A DNA stretch of 64,000 nucleotides from Effrenium voratum (GCA_963377175.1 CAUJNA010000520.1:87501-151500); one strand, 5' to 3'; positions 12,701-22,413 are shown, counted from the stretch's first letter. Notes: a model not told the origin generated them from the sequence alone. Made by a program: numbers and translations.

Positions 12701-13993
12701 ACCGCTTTGGGCATCAGACAAGTCCCTCCTTCTTCCTTCCTGCCGTCACTTTTTTGGAGAATGTAATTTTCTCGAAAGAACCAACATGTTCTGACCCCGG
12801 GATCCTTTGCATGATTTTTGGTCAGGTTTGCAAGCTACGGTGGTTACTTTCAACGCCGCCATCAGCGGCTGCGAACGTGGAGATCAATGGCAACTGGCAT
12901 TGGAGCTGCTGGCAGAGATTCAGAGCAGGTCTTTGCAGCGCAGCCAGATTTCCTTTAACGCTGCCATCAGTGCTTGTGAGCGCGGAGAACAGTGGGAGTG
13001 GGCGCTGCGATTGCTGCAAGAGTCACATTCAGCACGTCTTTCGGATTCCATCACGTATAATGCTGCCATCAGTGCCTGCGAGAAAGGTCAGCAGTGGCAG
13101 TGCGCCATGCAACTGTTGGAAGATTTGGCGATGCGGCGCTTGCCAAGAAGCATTGTGACTTTCGGTGCTGCCATCAGCGCGTGCGAGAAGGGCAGCCAGT
13201 GGCAACAAGCCCTCGCTTTGTTGCAAGGAGCGCGCAGCAAAGCCTTGCGTGGCAATGTGATTGTCTACAGTGCCGCGATCAGTGCATGTGGCCGAGCACG
13301 GCAGTGGCAGCAAGCCTTGCGTCTCTTTGCAGAAGTCCAAGAGGTGAACATCGAGCTCAACGTCATCACCTACGATGCAGCCATCAGCTCCTGTGAGAAG
13401 GGGGACCAATGGCAACTTGCGCTTGAGCTCCTCGCAGACTTACAAGACCAATGCCTGGAGAGAACTGCCTGCGCCTACAATGCCTCCATTGCGTGCGCAG
13501 AGTGGCAACATGCCTTTTCCTTGATGGAGGAGCTGCAATCAATTCCGCTCCAGCGGAATGTCGTCACCCACGGTGCTGCGATTCGTGCTTGTGAGCAGGG
13601 CAGTCAGTGGCAGCAAGTATTTCCATTGCTTGATCGCCTCGAGATTGCTCGCATAGCAGGAGATGAGATGATCTGTACTTCGGCCATCGGAGCCTGTGAG
13701 AAAGGCCATCTGCAAACAGAAACTGTGAAGGGAGTGTGCGTGTGTGTTTTCCCGCCCGATTCAGTTTGTTTGAGCCCGCTTCCCTGATTCCCTCCATGAG
13801 TTTCTTTTTTGCGCCAGGCGCTGCATGGCAGTATGCCCTCTGCCTGCTCATGCAGTTCCAGCTGCGGCGATTGGCGGATGCTGTCATTTACGCTGCTGCC
13901 ATCTGCGCTTGCGCCAAGAGCGACCGGTGGCAAGCGTCTGTGATGTTATTGGTGGAGATGCAGCACCGCCAGTTGCCCAGGAACCTTGAATGA
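9745..13993 (+). CDS. PPR-like repeat protein, eight in-phase exons (5' partial)
   Basis: Exons 9745-9831, 10045-10156, 10272-10416, 10591-10665, 10960-11028, 12580-12685, 12826-13704 and 13818-13993 (stop TGA) join without a phase break into about 548 residues. They contain roughly 16 tandem 35-residue helical-repeat units of the type FNAAISACERG-x-x-W-x-x-AL-x-LL. Such PPR-like proteins typically bind organellar RNA (family knowledge); no targeting peptide is visible because the 5' end is missing. The 35-residue register is kept across nearly every junction, which is the main support for the model. Donors are GC or GA (GC at 9832, 10417, 10666, 12686 and 13705; GA at 10157 and 11029), and acceptors are AG^G. 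The 879-nt seventh exon holds nine repeats without an intron, whereas the others carry about one each. One unit near 13480 is about five residues short. Upstream fragments at 8006 and 8676 probably belong to the same gene. Confidence 0.85.
9874..9985 (+). mobile_element. introner-like element, family I (I3)
   Basis: Left part GGGAAGGGAATGAAACC and right part GGTCGTTCCCTGC are weak inverted ends. The interior has AAGGGAAACCACAGGGGATT, resembling 34512-34597 and 40284-40384. It sits inside the 9832-10044 intron of the PPR gene. Confidence 0.5.
10439..10570 (-). mobile_element. introner-like element, family B (B2), inside a PPR intron
   Basis: In reverse orientation it shows GCCCCCAGTGCACATCCC, GGTGAATTCACCTACC, AATGGTACCATGGG and the end GTTTGAGCCACAGC. 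ACTG flanks both sides (10435-10438, 10571-10574). The phase-preserving intron is larger (10417-10590), so this element was inserted within, or has shifted the borders of, that intron rather than being spliced exactly at its target duplication. Confidence 0.75.
11029..12579. other. 1.55-kb intron of the PPR gene
   Basis: It is bounded by CAG^GA and GAG^GA, with phase and the 35-residue repeat register kept across it. A 111-codon minus-strand frame (11320-11655) has an amphipathic-helix look but no recognisable family; I do not call it a gene. No introner with clear termini was seen inside. Confidence 0.5.
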
Positions 13994-14159
13994 AATTCGT
14001 CAGATGTCCTTCTCCAGTGTTCATTTGCATCTCAGAAGAAGTGAAACCCAGAAGAAGTGAAACCCAGTCCTGCTTTTGGCCAAAAGGTCAGATGTCCTTG
14101 ATTCATACCCTGCGCCATACCCCGAAGCCCAACTTTGCTCAGCTCGGAAATGGATGTTG

Positions 14160-14279
14160 AGGAGCACGGCCACCCGCGCGACCGTCATCAGCGCTTGTGA
14201 GCGAGCCGGTGCGTCGGTGCGGGGTTGCTGGATGGATCAAAAGGCGACGCAGCGTTGCTTCAGGGGGTTGAGGCTGAGA
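14160..14279 (+). pseudogene. PPR-like remnant
   Basis: The frame reads RATVISACERAGASV, matching the ISACERG core of the PPR-like repeat, but the expected W-x-x-AL segment appears only after a frame change. It lies just downstream of the stop of the PPR gene at 13993. It could be a decayed repeat or an exon of an unmodelled isoform. Confidence 0.4.
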
Positions 14280-14284
14280 ACATG

Positions 14285-14382
14285 GCTGCCTCAAAATGAA
14301 ACACGAGGGGCAAACCGCAGGTTTTGGCCTTTGTTTCCACTTGCCAGGGATCCATTTTGGATTTCCGGTTTTTTGAGCAGCC
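14285..14382 (+). mobile_element. introner-like element, family A (A13), TSD ACATG
   Basis: Ends GCTGCCTCAAAATG and GGTTTTTTGAGCAGC are inverted; the interior has GGGGCAAACCGCAGGTTTT and CCACTTGCCAGGGATCC. An exact 5-bp duplication ACATG flanks it (14280-14284 and 14383-14387). Confidence 0.9.
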
Positions 14383-14570
14383 ACATGAGAAGTTCATGGC
14401 CAGCTTTTCCTTTGAGACCGGACGTCCGGGGGATATTTCTGTTGCAATACGCAGCTTTTGGGCCCAGCCGCTGGCATATTGGGGCGGCCAAAGAGTCGGA
14501 AGGAAGGATCTAGAGCGATGAGCCGCGGTTGAGGGAGCGATTTTCAGGCCGCGTGCGGTGTCTCAGCTCT

Positions 14571-15435
14571 ATGTTTTTGTCCATGTCTCTCTGGCTCGCT
14601 CTGCTGGCGGGGAGTTCCGGTGCCGAGCTGAGCGCTCATTTCAGCCCTCCGGTGAACCGGAGCTGGAACTTGTGGACCTCGGGCCGCGAGAGGCAGCAGC
14701 TGGAGTGGCAGGAGCTCACGCTGCCGCCCGGAGACGACGGCAGCGTCACTGGGCTGACAGGGGGTTTACTGCGACTGGGGCCCAACAAGGAGCTGCCCAC
14801 GCACTACCATCCCGAGTCTTTTGGAGAGACCTACTACTTCACCAGAGGCAATGGGCACGTGAAGCTTGGTGAGTACACTCGCCACGAGGTGGCTGTGGTT
14901 GTGGGATCCCATTTTGGGGTAGGTGAATTCACCATCCATTTTAGAACCTGTTTTGGTGGGGGTTGGGATGTTCACTGGGGGTACGATTTGGATTTTGACC
15001 CATGGCCAGGTGAGGCATGCCATCTCGCCGGGGCTTCATGTCAATATTCCTGCCCGCATGCTGCATGGCATTGAGTCTGGCAGTGAAGGCTGCGAGTTCC
15101 TTTGGATGTTTCCAGCCACTCGATGGAAGGATCCACAGCTGCATTGGGGCCGGGGAAGGCTGGGGAAGACTGGGAAGGCTTGGATGGGGGATGCTTTTTG
15201 GGAGAAGCTTTTCGGAAGACTTCATGACTTACCAGAAATGGAATTTGCTATCTGCTAGTCCCCGCTTCTTTGCTCAACTCGGAATATTGAAGCTAGATTT
15301 CTGCCAGCTCAGGACATCCCATATCTCTATGTTGACCCCGCTGTGCCTCAGAGGAACGTGCCCGCAAGCTACGCGGCTCCTCTCCCTCTAGGAGTCAGCG
15401 ACTGGAACGAGATCCATTTCCGAGAGGACCTGTAG
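14571..15435 (+). CDS. small secreted or ER-targeted cupin-fold protein
   Basis: Exons 14571-14888, 15010-15129 and 15313-15435 join in phase into 186 residues ending in TAG. The start MFLSMSLWLALLAGSSG looks like a signal peptide; an in-frame upstream ATG at 14529 would lengthen it by 14 residues. Cupin motif 1 is visible as THYHPESFGE followed by six residues and G (two His and a Glu as likely metal ligands). Motif 2 is GLHVNIPARMLHG, with the final His. Intron 1 (14889-15009, 121 nt, GT-AG) separates the two motifs and is one family B introner; removing it restores GAG|GTGAGG exactly. Intron 2 (15130-15312) uses a GA donor, AAG^GA to CAG^GA; without it the frame would stop at 15258 with a different tail. 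Cupins include sugar-binding proteins, isomerases and dioxygenases; the substrate cannot be read here. Confidence 0.85.
14892..15007 (+). mobile_element. introner, family B (B3), exact intron of the cupin gene, TSD AGGTG
   Basis: Left end GCTGTGG, interior GGTAGGTGAATTCACC and GTTCACTGGGGGTACG, right end TTTTGACCCATGGCC. The 5-bp duplication AGGTG occurs at 14887-14891 and 15008-15012. The donor GT comes from the left copy and the acceptor AG from the right copy, so splicing regenerates the uninterrupted target. Confidence 0.95.
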
Positions 15436-15518
15436 AGCAACTCAGCCTGCGGGCGCTGAGATCCAAATCGATGGCCGACTTGAAGGTCTTGTGGTGCCGA
15501 AGCGTAGATTCCCAGATG

Positions 15519-15657
15519 GCCATGGGCTTTTCCAAATCCAAATCGGTTAGCCCCCAGTGAACATCCCATTCCCCACTAAAACAGGTTCTAAAATAGCGTG
15601 AAGTTGGTGGTGAATTCACCTACCCCAAAATGGTACCATCGGTGTTGACCCACTGCC
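15519..15657 (-). mobile_element. introner-like element, family B (B4), TSD AGATG
   Basis: In reverse orientation: GCCATGGGCTTTTCC, then AGCCCCCAGTGAACATCCC, GGTGGTGAATTCACCTACC and the end GTTGACCCACTGCC. AGATG is duplicated at 15514-15518 and 15658-15662. The right junction reads CCAG|ATG, so it carries its own AG acceptor. It lies just 3' of the cupin stop; its host transcript is not identified. Confidence 0.9.
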
Positions 15658-15956
15658 AGATGAGCACGCGAGTTGCAAAAGCGGCACGGGAAGGGGAGCT
15701 TGGAGGGTGGCAGATGCCGGCGAGGAACGCAGACTTGGGGATGTGTTTCGTAAGCTTGGGCCCCCCAACAGTGGCGCAACGGTTTTCCCTTTTGGTTCCC
15801 TTTAAGACAGCCGAAGAGTGGGTGCCAACTCCCCAAAAAACCGGCGAGCCGCCAAGGCTGGCAGAGTGCCTTGGATCTGCTGCTCGACGCGCCGGTGGCC
15901 CAGCCGCGAGAGTCGCCAGAAATTGGTTTGGGGCGGGCCTCTTGGTTCATCTCATG

Positions 15957-16060
15957 GCTGTGGGTCGAAAAAAAGTGATAACCCAAAAATGGGTTGCCCT
16001 GGTGGGTGGAACCAAAGCCTAACACCTGCGGTCCCTGGCTTCATGTTGACCCACATGTGC
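15957..16060 (-). mobile_element. introner-like element, family A (A15)
   Basis: In reverse orientation: GCTGTGGGTCGAAAA, AAAAATGGGTTGCCCTGG, ACACCTGCGGTCC and TTGACCCACATGTGC. CATG flanks both ends (15953-15956, 16061-16064). It directly abuts a family C element that begins at the same CCATG. Confidence 0.75.
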
Positions 16061-16184
16061 CATGGTCAAAAGACCCCCTTTACTTGGGCTTAAGAGGGAT
16101 AGGCATCCGCCTGGTAGGGATCCTTACCAGCACCAGGATTCCCATGGGAGCCACGACCATAGGCCACAGGAGTTTCGACCATGG
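16060..16184 (+). mobile_element. inverted-repeat element, family C (C1)
   Basis: Termini CCATGGTCAAAAG and TTTCGACCATGG are inverted copies. The interior CCCCCTTTACTTGGG and GGGATCCTTACCAGC is shared with 61082-61203 and, in reverse, with 62372-62505. Confidence 0.8.
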
Positions 16185-16648
16185 CTTACACGGTTTTGGT
16201 GCGGTCCACTTGGAATGACCAGCTGGAGCTGCAGCCTGTGAACCGGAGGCGGCACCGCTCGGTGCGCTGCGCTGTGCACCAGACTGTGGGCAATTTGGCG
16301 GAGGAGGCGGGGACGGGACTGGCCACTTGGATCAAGTGAAGAAGTGGTTACCCACCTGGGAAAAGAACCCACCAATGACAGGGGTAGCTCCACTTAAGAA
16401 GTGGGTTATCATCTAAACAACTTACCAGCTTGGATGAACACCCAAATGGCTGGTGGATTGTTGGCTCGCCAAGTTGACGTGTGGTACTTGGTTCTGGCTC
16501 GTTTGGCTGATGGGTTCAGTAAGTTGCTCAGTTGGCTTGAAGCTGTTCATAGCATGCTGGTCGTGCTTGTCGCACCTACAGCTGTTTCCATGAGTCATCT
16601 TTGTCAATGTTGAAGTACGCAGTGCTTGGAACATGACTTCCTCAAGCA

Positions 16649-16751
16649 ATCCATCCCATCCCATCCCATCCCATCCCATCCCATCCCATCCCATCCCATC
16701 CCATCCCATCCCATCCCATCCCATCCCATCCCATCCCATCCCATCCCATCC
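16649..16751. repeat. (CCCAT)n pentanucleotide array
   Basis: About twenty perfect CCCAT units. On the 3' side they run straight into the right half of a family E element (16752-16811: TGCTTGAAGCATGG, GGTTTTGAGC, GTGACTC), as if the left half of that element had been replaced or expanded. Confidence 0.95.
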
Positions 16752-16811
16752 TGCTTGAAGCATGGCTCTGGGCTTACCATTTGTGTACCGGGTTTTGAGC
16801 AAGTGACTCAT
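16752..16811 (+). mobile_element. family E element, right half only (E6)
   Basis: CTTGAAGCATGGCTCTGGG...CCGGGTTTTGAGCAAGTGACTC corresponds to the 3' half of family E at 57793-57912 and 60808-61077. The 5' half is missing; the CCCAT array occupies its place. Confidence 0.6.
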
Positions 16812-17175
16812 ATGTTGACATGGCACAGTTGCTTTGGCCACACCAGCCATGTGGTTCTCCGAGTCGACCGGCCACGTTTCACACGGTTCACCTTGGGGCC
16901 CCAAGGGCCCCTTGGGGCCTCGGGATCAGGCGCGGCGAGGAGCAGAGGCGCTGCGGCCCTTCTGGGACGTGGCACCCAGCCGGAGGCGGGGGAAGCGGGC
17001 GCTCGTCTTGTGTTGGCCATGGCGAGCCAGGGTTTTCCAGTTGTTTTCCCTGAAGCCGAGAAGCCAAAAAGGGAAAGGTGAGAGAAGTGGATGTCATACT
17101 TGTGGGTTTCCCTAAACCGAAGAGCCAAGAAAGGGGATACTGCAAAAAGACACGGCCAGTGGAGAGAGCGGCCAG

Positions 17176-20100
17176 GGGCTTGCTGGCACGCTGGAGCCAT
17201 GCGTTGGATCTCTTCTTTCAGCAGATCCAGGAGGCCTTCGATCTGTCACGTTGCTGCCACTTTTTGACTCCAGGGGCGGCGGTGGTTCATTCGCCCCAAA
17301 AGGAGAACCCCTGGGTTTAAGTCTATGGACCCAATTCGCACGATTCGCACGATTCGCATGGCAGACGCCTGGCACGCTGGATGACTATCGAGCCGCCATC
17401 AAGGCATGCCCGCGCGGGGCCCCGGTGTGACTTGACATCTGGCACCGAAGGGCAACCTGGAGCTCGGGCCTGAAACAATGGGACTGGAGCTCGTTTTTGG
17501 TGGGGGATCCAAGGGACACTACTGACACAAACATATATTTTCTGGGCTCCCCCCGAAAAAATGAGACACCCCCGGACTCTTCCGGGCAGGCGGTTCTACT
17601 GGACCTTGGCCTTGCATATGCTGCAGCAGATGGAGGAGCGGTCCTTGGGACCAGGCCTTCGCGACTTCAGTTCCAAGCCAGCCCTCCCTCATCATCGCGC
17701 TCAGATCGTTTGAGCTACCGCGAAGCCATGCGCACCTGCAACCGCGGCTTGTGCCCCAAGCAAAAGCACCGGAGCCTCCGGAGCCTCCGGAGCCTCCGGA
17801 GCCCTTGCTCGCGCTTCGAAGCGACAGGTACAGCTACGAGGCGGCCATCCGCCTCTTCCGAGATTTGGGCGCCGGGCGCCCCGGTCGCAGAGACGTTCCG
17901 CGGCGACCAGCTGAGCTTAGGCCAAGAACTTGGATCCAGGCGTGGAGGACAACACCTTTTTTCGATGCTCGCGGCGAATTTTTTTCTTTTGTTTGTTTGT
18001 GTGCACGCACGGCTGTGGCCTTGTGGAGTTGGATCTGAGACTTGGAAAGCGTGAGAGGAGTACAATGAGTTGATTCTCGCCCTGATCACCGGCAACCGCT
18101 GGCTGGAGGTGCGCTCGCGAGTTCGCATGCGACCCGCGAGTGGCTCGCTCGCATGAGTCGCGAGCGTTTGGTCGCTGAGTCAGGCATTCAACACCTTCGC
18201 GGAGATGCGAAGGGCCAGGACCTCGGGGTGAGCTTCGTTGCGCCACGTTTGTCTTGTGGACTCCCCGAAAGGGCAACGGCGTCCTTGCGGTTTTCTGGTG
18301 GACCCCCAACATGGTGAGCGGGTTTCCCTGTGGTTTTCCCTTTCACACCAACCAAAACGGGGTTCCGCAAAAAAAGACACCGGCCCAGATCCGTGAAAAT
18401 GGAATCCACTTCCGTTATACAACAAAAAGTGCCTCTCAAAGACTAACCCCCCCATGTAAAGGGGATTCCCTTGCATCACAGAGGTGAGGATAAACCCCTT
18501 CATCCCACAACCCTGTATCTCCGCTTTGTCGTGTCTCGTTGAGGGCGAACCAAGCCCCAACATGCAGAGCTACTGCTTGGTGCTCTACGCCTGCGCGGTG
18601 CCTCGACCCAGTGACCTGCGAGATTCTTTCAGCCGGCTCCCCTGCATTTCTACTTTTCTTTTTTTTGCAACAAGAATATCATTTTCACAGTTGGCATGTT
18701 TTTACGGTTCTTTTCATTGTTAGTAGGGGCCTGCAAAAGAATGCGACTGTGCGCCTTGCTCTCGGCCAGGATTCCGAGGAGGCGCGAATTGGGCCGGATT
18801 ATTGGGGAAGGGCATTGAGCATGGCATTTGGGAAGCATTGGGCACAGGTCCAGGAGATGTGGCTGTGGGTCAAAACCAATGGTACCATTTTGGGGTAGCT
18901 GAATTCACCACACATTTTAGAACTTGTTTTGGTGGGGATTGGGATGTTCACTTGGGGTACGATTTGGATTGTGACCCATGGCCATTTGGCAAGCATGGAG
19001 CACGCGTCGAGGAGATGTCGTGAAGTTGGCCTTACCTCTGTTCTGCCGAGGCCGACAATTGGTCGAAGGCTTTGGCCTACTGGACGGATATGCGCAAGGA
19101 GGGGGCCATGTGCAAGAGTCCGTTGGCGAGATTGCGGTGATTACGAGAAAGGCGTGGGTCGTAGCCAGGCAAAGCTCACTCCTGGCTTTGATGCCTACGA
19201 CATGCTGCTTCTAGTCTGGATGCCTGGGTAGATATGCAGTCTTGAATGTTTCGGGTTCACTACGACGAGGTGGCAGAGCGCAGCGAGCGATGGGACTGGT
19301 CGCGGCAATTGCTGGAGCCGAGTGCACGACATGCACATGACGAGCTCCCTTTCATTTTTCTGGTTTGAGCTGTTTTTTCTTGCAAAAGAGTTGTGCAGGG
19401 TATCCAGTTTCGTTGGTGAGCTGACAGGACACTCTCTTCAAGCTGGATGCGCCTCGCACGGCCGTGGTCGCAGATTTCGTATTGCCAGCTCAGCAAGTCT
19501 GCATTGCTGGGGCATCCCTTGCATCCAGCTGGAGCATGCAGCAAAAACTGCCATACAGCTTGTTCTTCTGGGTCGACGGCCACTGCATGTTCTGTATTTC
19601 AAAGAGGGACATGCGCCGGGCTCTCCAACTAACCTCCAGGAATCACCGGGAACTACAAAACAAAACAATCATCAACCACGGAGCACATGAATCGCCCAGC
19701 TTCCGATTCCCTCAAAGCATGAGCCCGCGTCCGATCACAGCTATTGTAATTGTGGCAGCCTGGCAAGCATAGTGTTGGCCCTCTGGTCTTGGAGAACCAT
19801 GCTGGCATGAGCTTGTTGTGTGTGATTTTGTGTTTCATCGATGACCTGAGCTCACAACATCGCAGTTTTTCCGGCTCCAGCCCAGAACCTTCCCAAAAAC
19901 TTCTAAGCTAGAGCAGAGGATAACAACTTGGACCTAGGGATCTCTTACCTAGAATCTAAGCACTCCACCTTGGAGTCACTGCTATTTTGGCTTGCAGACG
20001 TCCCGTTGCGGCAATTCGTCTTGTTGCTCATGGTCGATTTGCCGCATGTCTGGATATCTGTGAACAGGTTTTGGGATGTCCTCTTGGTGCCTTCAACGCT

Positions 20101-20563
20101 AAGGCTATCTATCGTTGGCTTCGTGTAGCCCATTCTCAATTCTGGCTGCTGAGGGGATTTGTTTAAACGCTGGCAAAAAGATGTCTACGAGGGGCTTAAG
20201 ACATCCATGCTTAACCTTAACATTCGCTCGTTGTATGTGTTTTGTCGTACAAGGCTTTGACCTTGCCCATCCACAGACTTCGGATCAAAACTTCGTAGCT
20301 GCCAGACAGCAGACATCGACATCCCAAGGTCACGATGTTCAACGCCGCCCTAAATGCGGCAAGCGTCTTGGCAGCAGCTTGGCATTTCGCAGGATTTTCT
20401 CAAGTCCGCCACTTTCGACACGTGCAGGAAGAGGCAAGCGGTGGGAGCTGGCTCAGTCCCTGCTCAGGCGAGGGCTGAGCGCTTCCTCGGCCGGGCGGAA
20501 GGGCTATGGGACTTACAGTTCAGGATAACCGCAGGTTTGAGTGTTTACCAAGCCAACCGTTTT

Positions 20564-20617
<54 letters not shown>

Positions 20618-21430
20618 GTGTTTTTTGGTGGTTTGAGTGTTTTGCATTTACCAAGCCATTTTTTTAAATTAAATATAGGTAACCTATGTGTTTGAATGAC
20701 CGGTCCACCGGTTTTTGGAGCTTGCTTCGCACCTGGATCTTGTCTCTCGGGGAATCCGCGGCTTTTCTGCTCAGGGAGATGAGCCAGGAGTTGCTGTTGC
20801 CGACCATCGTCAGCTACTCCTTCGCGGTGGCCGCCTGCGAGAAGGTCGCGTGGTTAAGCGAGAGGGAGCTTCCAGAGCTCGGCGAATGGGCCGAGTCGCA
20901 ACCATTTACCGAAGTCAAGCTGCTGACCGGATGGGCCAAGTCGCTTGTCACTTGAAGTTGCTGAGGGAAGGCAAACATTGCTCCTTGACCAGCATTGTCA
21001 TCAGGCAAAGTGATGCAACGTTGGCCCAGACACATTGTCAAGGCCAACGTTGCCTCAAATCTTGCCCGATGACAATGCTGGTCAAGGAGCAATGTTTTTG
21101 CCGTCCCTCAGTACTGTTAACACCTGAAGAATAAACCTCAGGTTGATTAATAGGGGGGGTGTCCCCTTTTAGTGGGGAGTCAGACCACTTTTGGAGGGAA
21201 CAGTTCCCCCCTAAAAGTTGGGACGGGTTATTCCTTTCCTGGCTCAACATTAGCAAAACAGCATTCCAGCGACCTCATGGCCTTGGCCTATCCCATGTCC
21301 GTTTTTTTATTCCCCCCCCCCCCCCGGCCCCCGGCCCCCGGCCCCGTGAGGCGCAGCGCTTTGACGTGGCCACGGGCATGCTGGAGATGCCGCGGTGCCC
21401 AGGTCCGGGGTGCGAGGGAGTGCGAGGCTT
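17176..21430 (+). CDS. second PPR-like gene, fragmented exons
   Basis: Small + strand exons read the same WQ-type PPR-like pattern: WSHALDLFFQQIQEAF (from 17176), LDDYRAAIKAC (from 17365), FYWTLALHMLQQMEERSLG (to 17654), LSYREAMRTCNRG (from 17705), YSYEAAIRLFRDLG (near 17831), EEYNELILALITGNRWLEV (near 18058), AFNTFAEMRRARTSG (from 18187), NMQSYCLVLYACA (near 18560), VTMFNAALNAA (near 20335), GKRWELAQSLLRRG (near 20430), FLLREMSQELLL and IVSYSFAVAACEK (20765-20850), and AQRFDVATGMLEMP (near 21350). Exons 17584-17654 and 17705-17748 join in phase with an AG^GC donor. A (GGAGCCTCC)n stretch at 17769-17803 would encode EPP repeats. Full connectivity was not established, so the entry is a span of exons rather than a finished model. 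Several introners and a long gap (18.6-20.3 kb) interrupt it. Confidence 0.55.
18407..18520 (+). mobile_element. introner-like element, family H (H1)
   Basis: AATCCACTTCCGTTATACAAC, AAAGACTAACCCCCC, AAGGGGATTCCCTTG, CATCACAGAGG and GGATAAACCCCTTCATCCC are shared, in reverse, with 43926-44040 and, more distantly, with 41205-41328 and 52014-52115. It lies within the second PPR-like gene. Just upstream (18300-18385) is a family G-like stretch ending GCAAAAAAAGACACC. Confidence 0.6.
18861..18983 (+). mobile_element. introner-like element, family B (B5), flanked by 35-bp direct repeats
   Basis: Ends GGCTGTGGGTCAAAACC and TTGTGACCCATGGCC; interior GGTAGCTGAATTCACC. The 35 bp ending at the left boundary (18826-18860) and the 35 bp starting at the right boundary (18984-19018) align at 29 of 35 positions, beginning ATTTGG and ending AGGAGATGT in both. 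Confidence 0.85.
19020..20330. other. long gap inside the second PPR-like gene
   Basis: One weak PPR-like trace (LTPGFDAYDMLLL near 19174) and otherwise no recognisable exon. No clear introner termini. Probably intronic. Confidence 0.35.
20563..20616. repeat. (GTT)n microsatellite within a short direct repeat
   Basis: About 17 GTT units. GTTTGAGTGTTTACCAAGCC stands before the array, and a close copy (GTTTGAGTGTTTTGCATTTACCAAGCC in two parts) follows it, so the array sits between duplicated flanks. Confidence 0.85.
20963..21109. repeat. long imperfect inverted repeat (hairpin)
   Basis: Left arm 20963-21026 and right arm 21042-21109 are reverse complements with few differences. The left arm contains ACATTGCTCCTTGACCAGCA and ends ACGTTGGCC; the right arm contains TGCTGGTCAAGGAGCAATGT and ends before CAGTACTG. 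The spacer is about 15 nt. The right arm lies directly next to family D element D1. Confidence 0.9.
21113..21251 (+). mobile_element. inverted-repeat element, family D (D1)
   Basis: ACTGTTAACACC, AATAAACCTCAGG, GGGTGTCCCCTTTTAGTGG, CACTTTTGGAGGGAACAG, GGGACGGGTTATT and GGCTCAACATT. It is the opposite orientation of D2 at 60926-61056. The terminal inverted repeats are imperfect. Confidence 0.75.
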
Positions 21431-21713
21431 GAGGCCGGCTGGGGGCAGAGAAAGGGCGGGGGGTCCGGCCCGGAGCAATGGGTGGGGGGGGTACCAGGAA
21501 TCCCCGCAAAATGGGGTGGTTTTTAAAGGACCAGGAGAGGGACAGAACCAATTTTGGGGTCTTTTCCTTATTTTTGAGACAAGTCCATGTCATGCTTCGC
21601 GATAGCGCTTAAGAGTGCGATCCCGAGCGTTCCGAGGGTGGACGAGTGGGACGCAGCCTAGGCGAGGATCGAGGGAGCGATTCGCCCGACGGAGTCCAAA
21701 TTGAAGGCATTTG

Positions 21714-21818
21714 GGTGTGGGTCAATATTAAATCACCAGGAATTGGACCGCAGCTTTTAGTCCATGTTTCTATTTGCCAGGGCAACCCATTTTGGGTACC
21801 TATTTTTGACCCACAGCC
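21714..21818 (+). mobile_element. introner-like element, family A (A3), TSD ATTTG
   Basis: Ends GGTGTGGGTCAATATT and TTTTTGACCCACAGCC; interior GGAATTGGACCGCAG and GGCAACCCATTTTGGGTACC. The exact 5-bp duplication ATTTG lies at 21709-21713 and 21819-21823. The host transcript is unknown. Confidence 0.9.
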
Positions 21819-22028
21819 ATTTGTGTTGGAGGTTAAAACCATTTTGTTAGAACTCATTCAGCGGGTCACCCCAGTATTCTCCGATCCCCCAAGGATCTGC
21901 CACTCAGACAGGGAGAGATCGTGTTCCAAGTGCGTCCGGCAGACGCCAGAGTTGAATCCATGTTTTATAGCCATGATTTGTAGAAGAGAGTGGAACGGTC
22001 ATTCCACTTCCCGTATCATTGCATGGGC

Positions 22029-22121
22029 GTGTCTTTTTTTGGGGAAGCCCTTTTGGTTGGTTTTCACAGGGAAACAAAAGGAACACAGACCATTTTTAGG
22101 GGTTTCCTATTGTAAGACACC
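22029..22121 (+). mobile_element. introner-like element, family G (G1)
   Basis: Left end GTGTCTTTTTTTGGGG and right end ATTGTAAGACACC are inverted; the interior GGTTGGTTTTCACAGGGAAAC is shared with 58472-58560 and, in reverse, with 62926-63004. Confidence 0.65.
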
Positions 22122-22392
22122 CACATTTGTTTCAAACTCGGGTTGCCTGAAGCAAGGGTCGATGCCTCGCTGCTTGGGCAAACTGGGCTGAGAAGTGTTT
22201 GGCAGAACTTTGCAGGCGTGGCAGATTTGCATGTGTGCCAAGCTTATACTTACAATTGTGGAGAATCTGGGCACCTGGTACCACGACCAGCTAAGCGATC
22301 ACCCTTTTCTTCTCTGTGAGCTGGACCCCCGTGAGTGAGCGTCGTTCATTTGACTTTGCGAGGAAGCGTTGCATTGCAGCCCCAAAAGCAAC

Positions 22393-22413
22393 ACCCACAC
22401 ACACACACACACA
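22393..22413. repeat. (CA)n microsatellite
   Basis: Short CACACA run. The surrounding 22.1-22.6 kb shows no recognisable gene. Confidence 0.9.
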
